The translations under genes were made by a program, and so were the position numbers. Under the pieces are notes generated by a model, which made no database searches, had not been told where the DNA came from, and saw only the letters and a program-made list of their open reading frames with translations. Of a stretch of DNA of 5,270 nucleotides, positions 1 to 5,270 are shown piece after piece. How positions within the stretch are numbered: the first letter of the stretch is position 1; each line of letters begins with the position of its first letter. Source of the DNA: Gammaproteobacteria bacterium (GTDB lineage: Bacteria; Pseudomonadota; Gammaproteobacteria; UBA5335); contig WOZT01000096.1 of NCBI GenBank assembly GCA_011620145.1, forward strand, positions 1-5,270, given 5' to 3'.

Positions 1-1147
1 TCACACTCCAGCCCACCTGAGGATGGCTACCCTTGAAACGCTCGGGCTCATCGGCATCATCACCGTTGCCAGCATCCTTGTACAAGCCATCCAGCTCGGC
101 CTGAACACCCGGGGTCACGCTGAAGAAGGCGGCAATGTCAAAGCCATCGGGATGCGAGCCACTTATCCAATTATCCTTCAGGTTAGCCTTGAGGGGGCCA
201 GACGCCTTCTTGCCCGAAACGATGGGCTCGCTGGTCAGTGCCGACCGCACCATGGCACCATCCAGGTCGTGAAAGTCGAGCGAGATTTCAATCGCCATAT
301 CGCTCAAGGCGGAGGCTGCTGAGGGAATGGAGGCCAGAACCGGCACTTCGAACGAATTGGCCGTGGAGATAAAATCAGCCGCTGCGGACAGGAGTTGAAT
401 CCCCAGGATGGAGATGGATGCATCGGCTTCGACGATGCTGCGAACCGGCCCATTCTTAACGGCGATAACCCTGTTGGGCACCATGTTGTTGTTGATCGTG
501 GCCCGGATGAAACCGAGCTTGGCCTTGACCCGCAGTTTCATGGTGTCGAGAATGTTACGGTCCTGCTTGAAGGTCTTGACCTTCATGTCGCTCCAGTTGA
601 GCGGCTTGCCGGGATCCATTTGCAGGCTCCAGTTCTCGGTCTTGATCAGGCCGGTCTTCTGATCATAGTGGGCATAGACCTTGTCGCTGCGTTGGGCATT
701 GCCCTGTACCACATAGGCGTAGCCGGTGGTGCCGCCGTCGGCCAGCTTGATCTCGGAAACCACCTTGCCTGCTGCGGCGAGCGCCTCCGGGCTGGCCTTG
801 GGGCCCGTGTCCTTCAGCATGAAGACCAGCTCGTCCTTGTCGTCGAGCTTGCCTTCCGTGCCGTTGATCTTGAGCTTGCCGCCCGGAACGAAGGGAAAGC
901 CACGCTCGTTCATATCGTCGAACTGGAACGGGATCGCGGCCAGCTTGTCGCCAGAGACCGCCATGACGGAGTAGTCGCTGAACGACTGTCCTTGGAGGGC
1001 GCTCAACTCGCTACCCTTGAGGTTCACCACCTCCATGGCACGCGCTGCGCTCAACTCGCCCTCGGGGGCGGCCTGCGCCAAGCCTGAACAGGCCAGTACG
1101 CCCAGTCCCGCTAATGCACCCCATGTCACATATCTGGATTTCTGCAT
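1..1147 (-). CDS. Exported protein of unknown function, C-terminus cut by window edge
   Basis: An uninterrupted minus-strand frame runs from ATG at 1147 to the left edge (382 complete codons, no stop), so the gene is partial. The start is supported by a strong SD, GAGGAGGA, ten bases upstream. The N-terminus is a typical export signal: K3/R5, a hydrophobic stretch at about residues 9-24, then AQA-AP, fitting signal peptidase I cleavage after A26. C20 follows VLA, a weak lipobox-like match, so a lipoprotein is a less likely alternative. The mature part has no membrane segment and no catalytic motif I recognise. It includes a segment reading IPFQFDDMNERGFPF, an LDDKDELVFM stretch, and a late Asp-rich loop (D358-D366, DAGNGDDAD) that could bind a metal but need not. 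GSHP occurs twice, at residues 330-333 and 373-376. It is divergent from a two-component operon and may be regulated by it (inference). Coding is well supported; function is unknown. Confidence 0.85.
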   Translation of the reverse strand, partial: MQKSRYVTWGALAGLGVLACSGLAQAAPEGELSAARAMEVVNLKGSELSALQGQSFSDYSVMAVSGDKLAAIPFQFDDMNERGFPFVPGGKLKINGTEGKLDDKDELVFMLKDTGPKASPEALAAAGKVVSEIKLADGGTTGYAYVVQGNAQRSDKVYAHYDQKTGLIKTENWSLQMDPGKPLNWSDMKVKTFKQDRNILDTMKLRVKAKLGFIRATINNNMVPNRVIAVKNGPVRSIVEADASISILGIQLLSAAADFISTANSFEVPVLASIPSAASALSDMAIEISLDFHDLDGAMVRSALTSEPIVSGKKASGPLKANLKDNWISGSHPDGFDIAAFFSVTPGVQAELDGLYKDAGNGDDADEPERFKGSHPQVGWSV

Positions 1148-1157
1148 AACGAAATAT

Positions 1158-1165
1158 TCCTCCTC
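1158..1165 (-). promoter_or_regulatory. Ribosome binding site of the exported protein
   Basis: On the minus strand these bases read GAGGAGGA, nearly the full complement of the 16S rRNA 3' end, ten bases before the ATG at 1147. This fixes the start codon and predicts efficient translation. I found no convincing -35/-10 pair upstream of it on this strand. Confidence 0.8.
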
Positions 1166-1222
1166 AATCCATTGAAAAAACGACTTACTTCTTATTTCCG
1201 TTGGAAAACTCGCTCCCACCTC

Positions 1223-1231
1223 GACCCCCAA
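1223..1231 (+). repeat. GACCCCCAA repeat, copy 1, in the divergent intergenic region
   Basis: GACCCCCAA occurs here and again, exactly and in the same orientation, at 1358-1366. An 8-base version lacking one C lies inverted at 1270-1277 (TTGGGGTC on the plus strand). All three are inside the 254-bp gap between the exported-protein gene and the response regulator. They could be operator half-sites for the adjacent regulator or another protein. No 10- or 11-bp phased pair typical of OmpR-family sites is evident, so the role is open. Confidence 0.4.
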
Positions 1232-1357
1232 CCGGCCTTGCCATTGATGCACCACACCGGCCAAAGCGCTTGGGGTCGGTCCATTCTAACGAAATCATGT
1301 CTCAAGCGCCGCGCTGGCCTTTGTCATGCCGGGATGAAAAGACTTGTTCGGGATGCT

Positions 1358-1366
1358 GACCCCCAA
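1358..1366 (+). repeat. GACCCCCAA repeat, copy 2, just upstream of the response regulator
   Basis: Exact second copy of the nonamer at 1223-1231; it ends 35 bases before the response regulator ATG. Both copies are followed by a C/G-rich tetramer (CCGG and GCCG). Its position close to the start would suit a regulator site, but this is inference. Confidence 0.4.
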
Positions 1367-1401
1367 GCCGTCGCCAGGCTCGCGCAGGTTATCATAAGAA
1401 A

Positions 1402-2067
1402 ATGCGACTTTTGATCATCGAAGACGACTTGGATTTGGGGGAGACGCTGGCAAGCGCTTTGCGCCATGCCGGGCACCAGGTGGGCTGGGCGCGCTCGGCT
1501 GCGGACGCCCAAGTCTTGCTGCGCGATGAGATTTACGACGTGCTCCTGCTGGATCTGGGGCTGCCGGGTGAAGACGGATTGGATTATCTGCGGCGACTGC
1601 GCAATGAGGGGTATATAGAGGCGATCTTGATCCTGACGGCGCGGGATGCCGTGGAGGATCGGGTCCAGGGCCTGGATGCCGGAGCCGATGATTACCTGGT
1701 CAAACCGTTTTCAATCGAAGAATTGTCTGCCCGGCTGCGCGCACTGCAGCGTCGTCGGCAGGGCCGGCGCCAGGAACAACTGGTCCATGGGCCGCTGATC
1801 TTGGATCCAGCTTCGATGCAGGTCACCCAGGACAACCGCCCCGTCGATCTCAGTCGGCGTGAATTTGCCTTGCTGCAGGCTTTGCTGACGCACTGCGGTC
1901 GAGTCATGTCGCGCGCGCAGCTGGAGGAGGCGCTCTATGGTTGGGGGCAGGATATCGAGAGCAATACCATCGAGGTCCACATCCATCATTTGCGGCGCAA
2001 GTTGGATCCCAAGCTCATTCGGACCATCCGCGGAGTGGGTTATCTGATCGAGCGCATCCCCGCGTGA
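1402..2067 (+). CDS. Two-component response regulator, OmpR/PhoB family (QseB/TctD-like)
   Basis: A 221-residue cytoplasmic transcription factor, the normal length for the family. The receiver domain (residues 1-115) has every expected residue: acidic pocket E7-D8-D9, phosphoacceptor D51 in LLLDLGLPG, switch T79 in LILTARD, and Y98 and K101 in DDYLVKPF. An Arg/Gln-rich linker (116-126) leads to a winged-helix DNA-binding domain (about 127-219) with the SRREFALLQALL and NTIEVHIHHLRRKL signatures and a terminal IRGVGYLI wing. The start is the standard MRLLIIEDD beginning. No good SD precedes it: only AAGAAA abuts the ATG, and a -10-like TATCAT ends six bases upstream. The TGA stop overlaps the GTG start of the kinase, so the two are translationally coupled. 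By family, phosphorylation from the partner kinase controls promoter binding; targets cannot be read here, though the divergent exported-protein gene is a candidate. The exact subfamily name is uncertain. Confidence 0.95.
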   Translation: MRLLIIEDDLDLGETLASALRHAGHQVGWARSAADAQVLLRDEIYDVLLLDLGLPGEDGLDYLRRLRNEGYIEAILILTARDAVEDRVQGLDAGADDYLVKPFSIEELSARLRALQRRRQGRRQEQLVHGPLILDPASMQVTQDNRPVDLSRREFALLQALLTHCGRVMSRAQLEEALYGWGQDIESNTIEVHIHHLRRKLDPKLIRTIRGVGYLIERIPA

Positions 2068-3422
2068 GAAGCATTCGCCTGCAGTTGCTGGTGGGGTTGC
2101 TGGTGGCGATCATGGGATTGGCGCTGCTCGAAGCCGCGTGGAGCTATCGCGACACCTACCATGAAACCGAGGAAATCTTCGACGCCCATCTGGCGCAATA
2201 CGCGCGCATCATCCACAACCTCCTGGCCAATCAGATTCCTGAACCGCCGGCGCTTCCCTTGGTCTGGCCATTGCCTCTTGAGGCTGATGAGTACGGCCAT
2301 CCCTATGAACGCAAGCTCAATTTCCAGGTGTGGCGTGGCGAAAGTTTGCTGGCCTATTCCGCAGCGGCGCCGCCGGATCGTTCCTACGCGCCCTTGAGCC
2401 CCGGGTATAGCACGATCCGCCTGGGATCCGATACGTGGCGCGTATTCAATCTGCCGGATCCGGATCACGGCCTGATGATCCAGGTTGCCGAGCGGGGGGA
2501 TGTGCGGGGTGAGATGGCCGAATTGATTGCCCGGCGCACCCTCAGCAAAAGCCTGACCCTGATCCCGCTGATCGCCTTGCTCATCGTCTGGCTGGTGGGG
2601 CGGGGGCTCGCGCCGCTCGGCGCCTTGGACCGGGAGATTGCCGGGCGCAGCGCCCGTCGGCTGCATCCGTTGTCCCTGGGGGCCTTGCCAACGGAATTGC
2701 AGCCCATCGTGGCCACGATCAACGATCTGATGGCACGCCTTGAGCAAGCGCTGGCGCAGGAGCGGCGCTTTACCAGTGATGCGGCCCACGAACTGCGCAC
2801 ACCGCTTGGCCTGATGCGTCTGCAGGTCGAGGCATTAAACCGCGCGACAACGGCGGCGGAACGCGAGGAGGCCCAAACCCGATTGCTCCGTGGCGTTGAT
2901 CGACTGTCGCGCACGGTGACTCAGATGTTGCAACTGGCGCGTCTGGAGCAAGCCCCTGGCGCCTTGCCGCTGAGCACGCTCGACCTGAAAGCGGCCGTGG
3001 TTGCACAGATCGCAGAGTTGGCTCCCATCGCGCTGGAAAAAAATCAGGAACTGGGGCTGGATGGGCCGGATGGCCCCTGTCCCTTGCAAGGTCAGGCTGA
3101 AGCGTTGGCGGTCATGCTGCGCAATCTGTTGGACAACGCCATCCGCTACACGCCCCAAGGCGGGCGCATCGATGTGTCGATTCAGGCCGACGGGCCGTAT
3201 TGGCTGTTGGTCATCGAGGACAATGGGCCCGGCATTCCCGAGGGCTTGCGCCAGCGGGTCTGGGAACGGTTTTTCCGGCCGCCGGGGCTGGACGAGCCCG
3301 GCTCGGGCCTGGGGCTGTCCATTGTGCGTCAGGTGCTGGATCTGCATCGCGGCAAAGCATCGCTGGCCACGGGTGCCGATGGGCGGGGACTGCGGGTGGA
3401 AATCCGGCTGCCCCGGGCCTGA
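2064..3422 (+). CDS. Membrane sensor histidine kinase, QseC/TctE-like, partner of the upstream regulator
   Basis: A 452-residue inner-membrane kinase. I place the start at GTG 2064, overlapping the regulator's stop by four bases (GTGA). The frame is open further upstream, but that would put 41 codons inside the regulator, and the GTG product starts directly with Arg residues and a membrane helix. Order: TM1 (about 6-22); periplasmic sensor (about 24-160) whose beginning, HETEEIFDAHLAQYARII, resembles the two-component sensor kinase N-terminal family of QseC/TctE proteins; TM2 (about 164-179); HAMP (from about 180, P184); dimerisation helix with the phosphorylated histidine H242 in DAAHELRTPL; and the ATPase domain with N box NLLDNAIRYTP (N354, N358), G1 box DNGPGIP (386-392), F box RFFRP and G2 box GSGLGL (413-418). 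All catalytic motifs are intact, so it should act as kinase and phosphatase on the regulator. The signal is unknown; related sensors respond to metals, small acids or host signals. Confidence 0.95.
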   Translation: MRSIRLQLLVGLLVAIMGLALLEAAWSYRDTYHETEEIFDAHLAQYARIIHNLLANQIPEPPALPLVWPLPLEADEYGHPYERKLNFQVWRGESLLAYSAAAPPDRSYAPLSPGYSTIRLGSDTWRVFNLPDPDHGLMIQVAERGDVRGEMAELIARRTLSKSLTLIPLIALLIVWLVGRGLAPLGALDREIAGRSARRLHPLSLGALPTELQPIVATINDLMARLEQALAQERRFTSDAAHELRTPLGLMRLQVEALNRATTAAEREEAQTRLLRGVDRLSRTVTQMLQLARLEQAPGALPLSTLDLKAAVVAQIAELAPIALEKNQELGLDGPDGPCPLQGQAEALAVMLRNLLDNAIRYTPQGGRIDVSIQADGPYWLLVIEDNGPGIPEGLRQRVWERFFRPPGLDEPGSGLGLSIVRQVLDLHRGKASLATGADGRGLRVEIRLPRA

Positions 3423-3472
3423 GCGCCGGGGCAGGGGATTGATTCAGCGCGGGGGCAAGGCCGGAGGGCCGT

Positions 3473-3487
3473 CTGCTGGACCAGCAG
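3473..3487. terminator. Perfect dyad between convergent genes, weak terminator candidate
   Basis: CTGCTGGACCAGCAG is a perfect 7+7 inverted repeat around one central base, lying 51 bases after the kinase stop and 5 bases after the helicase stop on the other strand. A smaller GGCC-GGAG-GGCC hairpin sits at 3459-3470. Location between two convergent genes suits a shared terminator, but neither strand has a T tract afterwards and the loop would be tight, so a classical intrinsic terminator is not demonstrated. Confidence 0.3.
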
Positions 3488-3491
3488 CGCT

Positions 3492-4805
3492 TCAGGGCAC
3501 GCGGCGCGGTTTTGCTGGCGCCCGATTGCCGGAGGCGGCAGGTCGGGCCATCCGGTTCCCGTCGGTGCCTTCACGGCGATTCCCGTGCAAACCGTCCGAA
3601 CGACCACCGCCGAAATGACGGCCATCGCCGGCAGGACGCGGCGCAGCGGGACGGTGCACGGTCTCGCCGGCCAAAGGCGCCGAACCCGGCTCGAAGCCAG
3701 CGATCGCCGCTGCCGGGATGTCGCGCCGCAGCAGGCGCTGGATGTCCTTGAGCAAGGGCCGTTCTTCTGCGCTGACGAGGGAGATCGCCTCGCCGCTGCT
3801 CCCCGCCCGGCCCGTGCGGCCGATGCGATGCACGTAATCCTCCGGCACATTGGGCAGCTCGTGATTGATCACGTAAGGCAATTGGTCGATGTCGATGCCG
3901 CGCGCGGCAATGTCGGTAGCCACCAACAGGCGCACCTTGCCGGTCTTGAAGTCGGACAGGGCCTTGGTGCGCGCGCTCTGGGACTTGTTGCCATGAATGG
4001 CGGCGGTGTTGATGCCGACATCGGCAAGTTGCTCGGCCAGTCGGTTGGCGCCATGTTTGGTGCGGGTGAACACCAATACCTGATGCCAGTCGCCGGTGGT
4101 AACCAGATGCGCGATCAGCGCTGTCTTGCGCGACTTGTCGACCGGATGCACGCGCTGGGTGATCTGCGCGGCCGTCGTGTTGCGCGGGGCCACTTCCACC
4201 GTGGCGGGATTGCGCAGCAGGGTTTCCGCCAGGGCGCGGATCTCCGGGTTGAAGGTGGCCGAAAACAACAGCGTCTGGCGTTGCTTGGGCAGCACGGCGA
4301 TCAGGCGGCGAATGTCCCGGATGAAGCCCATGTCGAGCATGCGATCGGCCTCGTCCAGCACCAGCGTCTCGATGCCGGACAGGTCCACGGTACGCTGCTG
4401 CAAATGATCCAGCAGGCGTCCCGGCGTGGCAACGATGAGATCAACGCCGCGCCGCAGCTTCTCGATCTGGGGATAAATCCCCACGCCGCCAAAGATCACC
4501 GCCGAGCGCTGGTGCAGATGGCGGCCATAGGCCTGCACCGAATCGGCCACCTGCGCCGCCAGTTCACGGGTCGGCACCAGGATCAGCGCGCGCGGCGGGA
4601 CGGCCCGTCCGGCCGCCAGTTTTTGCAGGATCGGCAGCACGAATGCCGCGGTTTTACCGGTGCCGGTCTGGGCCGCCGCGAGCAAGTCGCGACCTTCGAG
4701 CACCAGCGGGATGGCCTGCAACTGGATGGGCGTGGGGGTGGTGTAGCCTTCGTCGGATAAGGCGCGCAGCAACTCGGGGGCAAGCCCCAGGGACGTGAAA
4801 CTCAT
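3492..4805 (-). CDS. rhlE: DEAD-box ATP-dependent RNA helicase, RhlE type
   Basis: A 437-residue cytoplasmic helicase that uses ATP to unwind short RNA duplexes; RhlE-type enzymes act in ribosome maturation, RNA decay and cold adaptation. All motifs are present in order: Q motif (F3, P26-I27-Q28), Walker A AQTGTGKT (45-52), PTREL (78-82), GG (106-107), TPGR (127-130), DEAD (151-154) followed by RMLDMGF, which is typical of RhlE, SAT (182-184), VFTRTK (245-250), [10 protein letters not shown] (296-305) and HRIGRTGR (326-333). The core ends near residue 375. A tail of about 60 residues, rich in Arg, Gly, Pro and Asn and probably disordered, follows and likely adds RNA binding. I chose ATG 4805 because AGGAG sits nine bases upstream and MSFTSLGL is the usual family start; an in-frame ATG at 4832 would add nine residues but lacks an SD. 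It is a single-gene unit convergent with the kinase. Its SD is buried in a predicted leader hairpin. The rhlE name is likely but not proven among DEAD-box paralogues. Confidence 0.93.
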   Translation of the reverse strand: MSFTSLGLAPELLRALSDEGYTTPTPIQLQAIPLVLEGRDLLAAAQTGTGKTAAFVLPILQKLAAGRAVPPRALILVPTRELAAQVADSVQAYGRHLHQRSAVIFGGVGIYPQIEKLRRGVDLIVATPGRLLDHLQQRTVDLSGIETLVLDEADRMLDMGFIRDIRRLIAVLPKQRQTLLFSATFNPEIRALAETLLRNPATVEVAPRNTTAAQITQRVHPVDKSRKTALIAHLVTTGDWHQVLVFTRTKHGANRLAEQLADVGINTAAIHGNKSQSARTKALSDFKTGKVRLLVATDIAARGIDIDQLPYVINHELPNVPEDYVHRIGRTGRAGSSGEAISLVSAEERPLLKDIQRLLRRDIPAAAIAGFEPGSAPLAGETVHRPAAPRPAGDGRHFGGGRSDGLHGNRREGTDGNRMARPAASGNRAPAKPRRVP

Positions 4806-4814
4806 GAAATGAAG

Positions 4815-4860
4815 CTCCTGAAGCCGCCCCATCGCAGATTGTGCGATGCCGGTTCAGGAG
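4815..4860 (-). promoter_or_regulatory. Leader hairpin hiding the helicase ribosome binding site
   Basis: On the mRNA (minus strand) CUCCUGAA (4860-4853) is perfectly complementary to UUCAGGAG (4822-4815), and the second arm contains the SD AGGAG of the helicase, with the AUG only nine bases beyond it. Inside lies a second perfect stem, CAUCGCA (4848-4842) with UGCGAUG (4836-4830), closed by a 5-base CAAUC loop. Between them CCG (4852-4850) can pair with CGG (4826-4824), giving an almost continuous hairpin of about 18 base pairs. The pairing is read directly from the sequence. That it represses translation, and that the helicase, temperature or a ligand opens it, is inference. The same bases on the DNA could also be a protein-binding dyad. 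Confidence 0.65.
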
Positions 4861-4888
4861 GCAAGGCGGAAAAAAGATTTAAAGCAGG

Positions 4889-4970
4889 CGCCGAATGGCG
4901 TTGCCGGGTTTGACTCTAGAAGCCCAGGAATTTGGGCTGTAGGAGGATGCGCAACCGGCGCGCAACGCCA
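4889..4970 (-). promoter_or_regulatory. Competing RNA structures in the upstream helicase leader
   Basis: In mRNA orientation, UGGCGUUGC (4970-4962) pairs perfectly with GCAACGCCA (4904-4896), enclosing a perfect hairpin AGCCCA/UGGGCU (4938-4933 with 4926-4921). Two local hairpins compete with the long-range stem: UGCGC/GCGCA (4964-4960 with 4952-4948) uses its 5' arm, and CGCC-AUUC-GGCG (4900-4889) uses its 3' arm. The latter is followed, after 13 bases, by six U (4875-4870). The layout recalls an attenuator or a switch between two folds, but stems are short and GC-rich sequence gives such matches by chance. A -10-like TATGAT lies further upstream at 4987-4982, without a recognisable -35, so whether this region is transcribed with the helicase is unproven. 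Confidence 0.35.
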
Positions 4971-5024
4971 AACCAGTGCGGATCATATCCGATCTGGATG
5001 GCATGCGCCACTGTGAGTCCCATA

Positions 5025-5045
5025 TGGCGCCGCATGTGGGCGCCA
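5025..5045. repeat. Inverted repeat TGGCGCC / GGCGCCA
   Basis: TGGCGCC (5025-5031) and GGCGCCA (5039-5045) form a perfect 7-bp dyad around a 7-base spacer in gene-free sequence. GGCGCC also occurs at 4887-4892. It could be a protein-binding site or a transcript hairpin; there is no T tract next to it to make it a terminator. Function unknown. Confidence 0.4.
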
Positions 5046-5270
5046 ACACCCGGGAGCCGTTTTGTCAGGAATCCGGGGTGAGCGATTTTTTTGTTCGCGG
5101 CTGAGGGTAGTTCAATGCGGGCCCAAGAGGATGTTTTTCAGGGATGCCCTTGGATGTGGACGCTTCAGTCTATTTCCAGAAACCGGATGGATTCGCCAGA
5201 CTGTTCGGCGGATGTCGGGCAAGGTAAGATCGATTGACATGCCGTTCCAGCCCGGTTCAAGACCTGCCTG

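Larger units (their letters stand above)
4861..5270. other. Stretch with no convincing gene, upstream of the helicase
   Basis: All six frames were inspected. The longest plus frames are small: ATG 4947 to TGA 5081 (44 codons, AGGAGG directly against the ATG, too close to act as its SD) and ATG 5115 to TGA 5237 (40 codons). On the minus strand a frame is open from the right edge to TGA at 5112 (52 codons) and could be the end of a gene entering from the right, but its translation shows no recognisable motif. The left part probably contains the helicase promoter and leader. The right part has a consensus -35 hexamer TTGACA at 5234-5239 without a matching -10. No tRNA or transposon end is visible. 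Confidence 0.6.

Noticed and set aside
395..1087. 230-codon plus-strand open frame
   Set aside because: Antisense to the exported-protein gene, which has a signal peptide and strong SD; this frame has no SD or recognisable motif.
1184..1197. CTTACTT/CTTATTT tandem heptamers as a PmrA-like box
   Set aside because: The 7-bp period does not match the roughly 11-bp period of OmpR-family sites, and the sequence is a simple C/T-rich stretch.
1172..1414. 80-codon plus-strand frame in the divergent intergenic region
   Set aside because: Runs past the regulator start in another frame, low-quality translation, no SD; the space is better explained as a control region.
1941..2063. Upstream ATG extension of the histidine kinase
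   Set aside because: It would overlap 41 codons of the response regulator. GTG at 2064 gives the usual overlapping stop/start and a protein that begins with the membrane helix.
2040..2789. 249-codon minus-strand open frame
   Set aside because: Antisense shadow of the histidine kinase; Gln/Arg/Pro-rich translation without domain signatures.
3585..4760. 391-codon open frame on the plus strand
   Set aside because: It lies fully antisense to the helicase, whose motifs are complete. Its translation has no recognisable domain, and long antisense frames are common in GC-rich coding DNA.
4806..4832. Upstream ATG extension of the helicase
   Set aside because: No SD before 4832, and the ATG falls inside the leader hairpin; ATG 4805 has AGGAG at good spacing and the canonical family N-terminus.
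4947..5081. 44-codon frame preceded by AGGAGG
   Set aside because: The AGGAGG touches the ATG, leaving no spacer, and the translation is Arg/Trp/Pro-rich with no recognisable features.
5082..5098. Seven-T run flanked by GCGA/TCGC as a terminator
   Set aside because: The Ts lie in the loop rather than after a stem, and no stable GC hairpin immediately precedes them.
5241..5270. tRNA-like GGTTCAAG near the right edge
   Set aside because: Flanking bases do not form a T-stem, and no acceptor, D or anticodon arms are found upstream.

Overview
GC-rich proteobacterial DNA. The two-component pair is of the QseBC/TctDE type, the DEAD-box helicase is of the RhlE type, and Shine-Dalgarno (SD) sites are classical. 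Together these suggest a gamma- or betaproteobacterium or a close relative. No mobile element, CRISPR array, rRNA or tRNA is visible, and the species cannot be named from this window.

Layout. Positions 1-1147 (minus strand) hold the first 382 codons of an exported protein of unknown function; it runs off the left edge. A 254-bp divergent intergenic region (1148-1401) follows, with repeated GACCCC(C)AA elements. On the plus strand, 1402-2067 encodes an OmpR/PhoB-type response regulator and 2064-3422 its membrane histidine kinase, overlapping by four bases (GTGA). A 69-bp convergent gap contains a short perfect dyad. The minus-strand gene 3492-4805 encodes an RhlE-type DEAD-box RNA helicase. 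The remaining bases to 5270 contain no convincing gene, but the part next to the helicase looks like a long structured mRNA leader.

How the parts may work together. The regulator and kinase form one signalling operon, and the divergently transcribed exported protein is its most obvious candidate target (inference from position only). The helicase is a separate unit. The most interesting signal is in its leader: the SD (AGGAG) lies in one arm of a perfect 8-bp stem, CTCCTGAA/TTCAGGAG, which encloses a second perfect 7-bp hairpin. The mRNA therefore appears to hide its own ribosome binding site, in a gene whose product remodels RNA. Further upstream the same leader carries a 9-bp long-range complement and shorter hairpins that compete for the same bases. 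This suggests a regulatory RNA switch, possibly autoregulatory or temperature-dependent, which is unproven.
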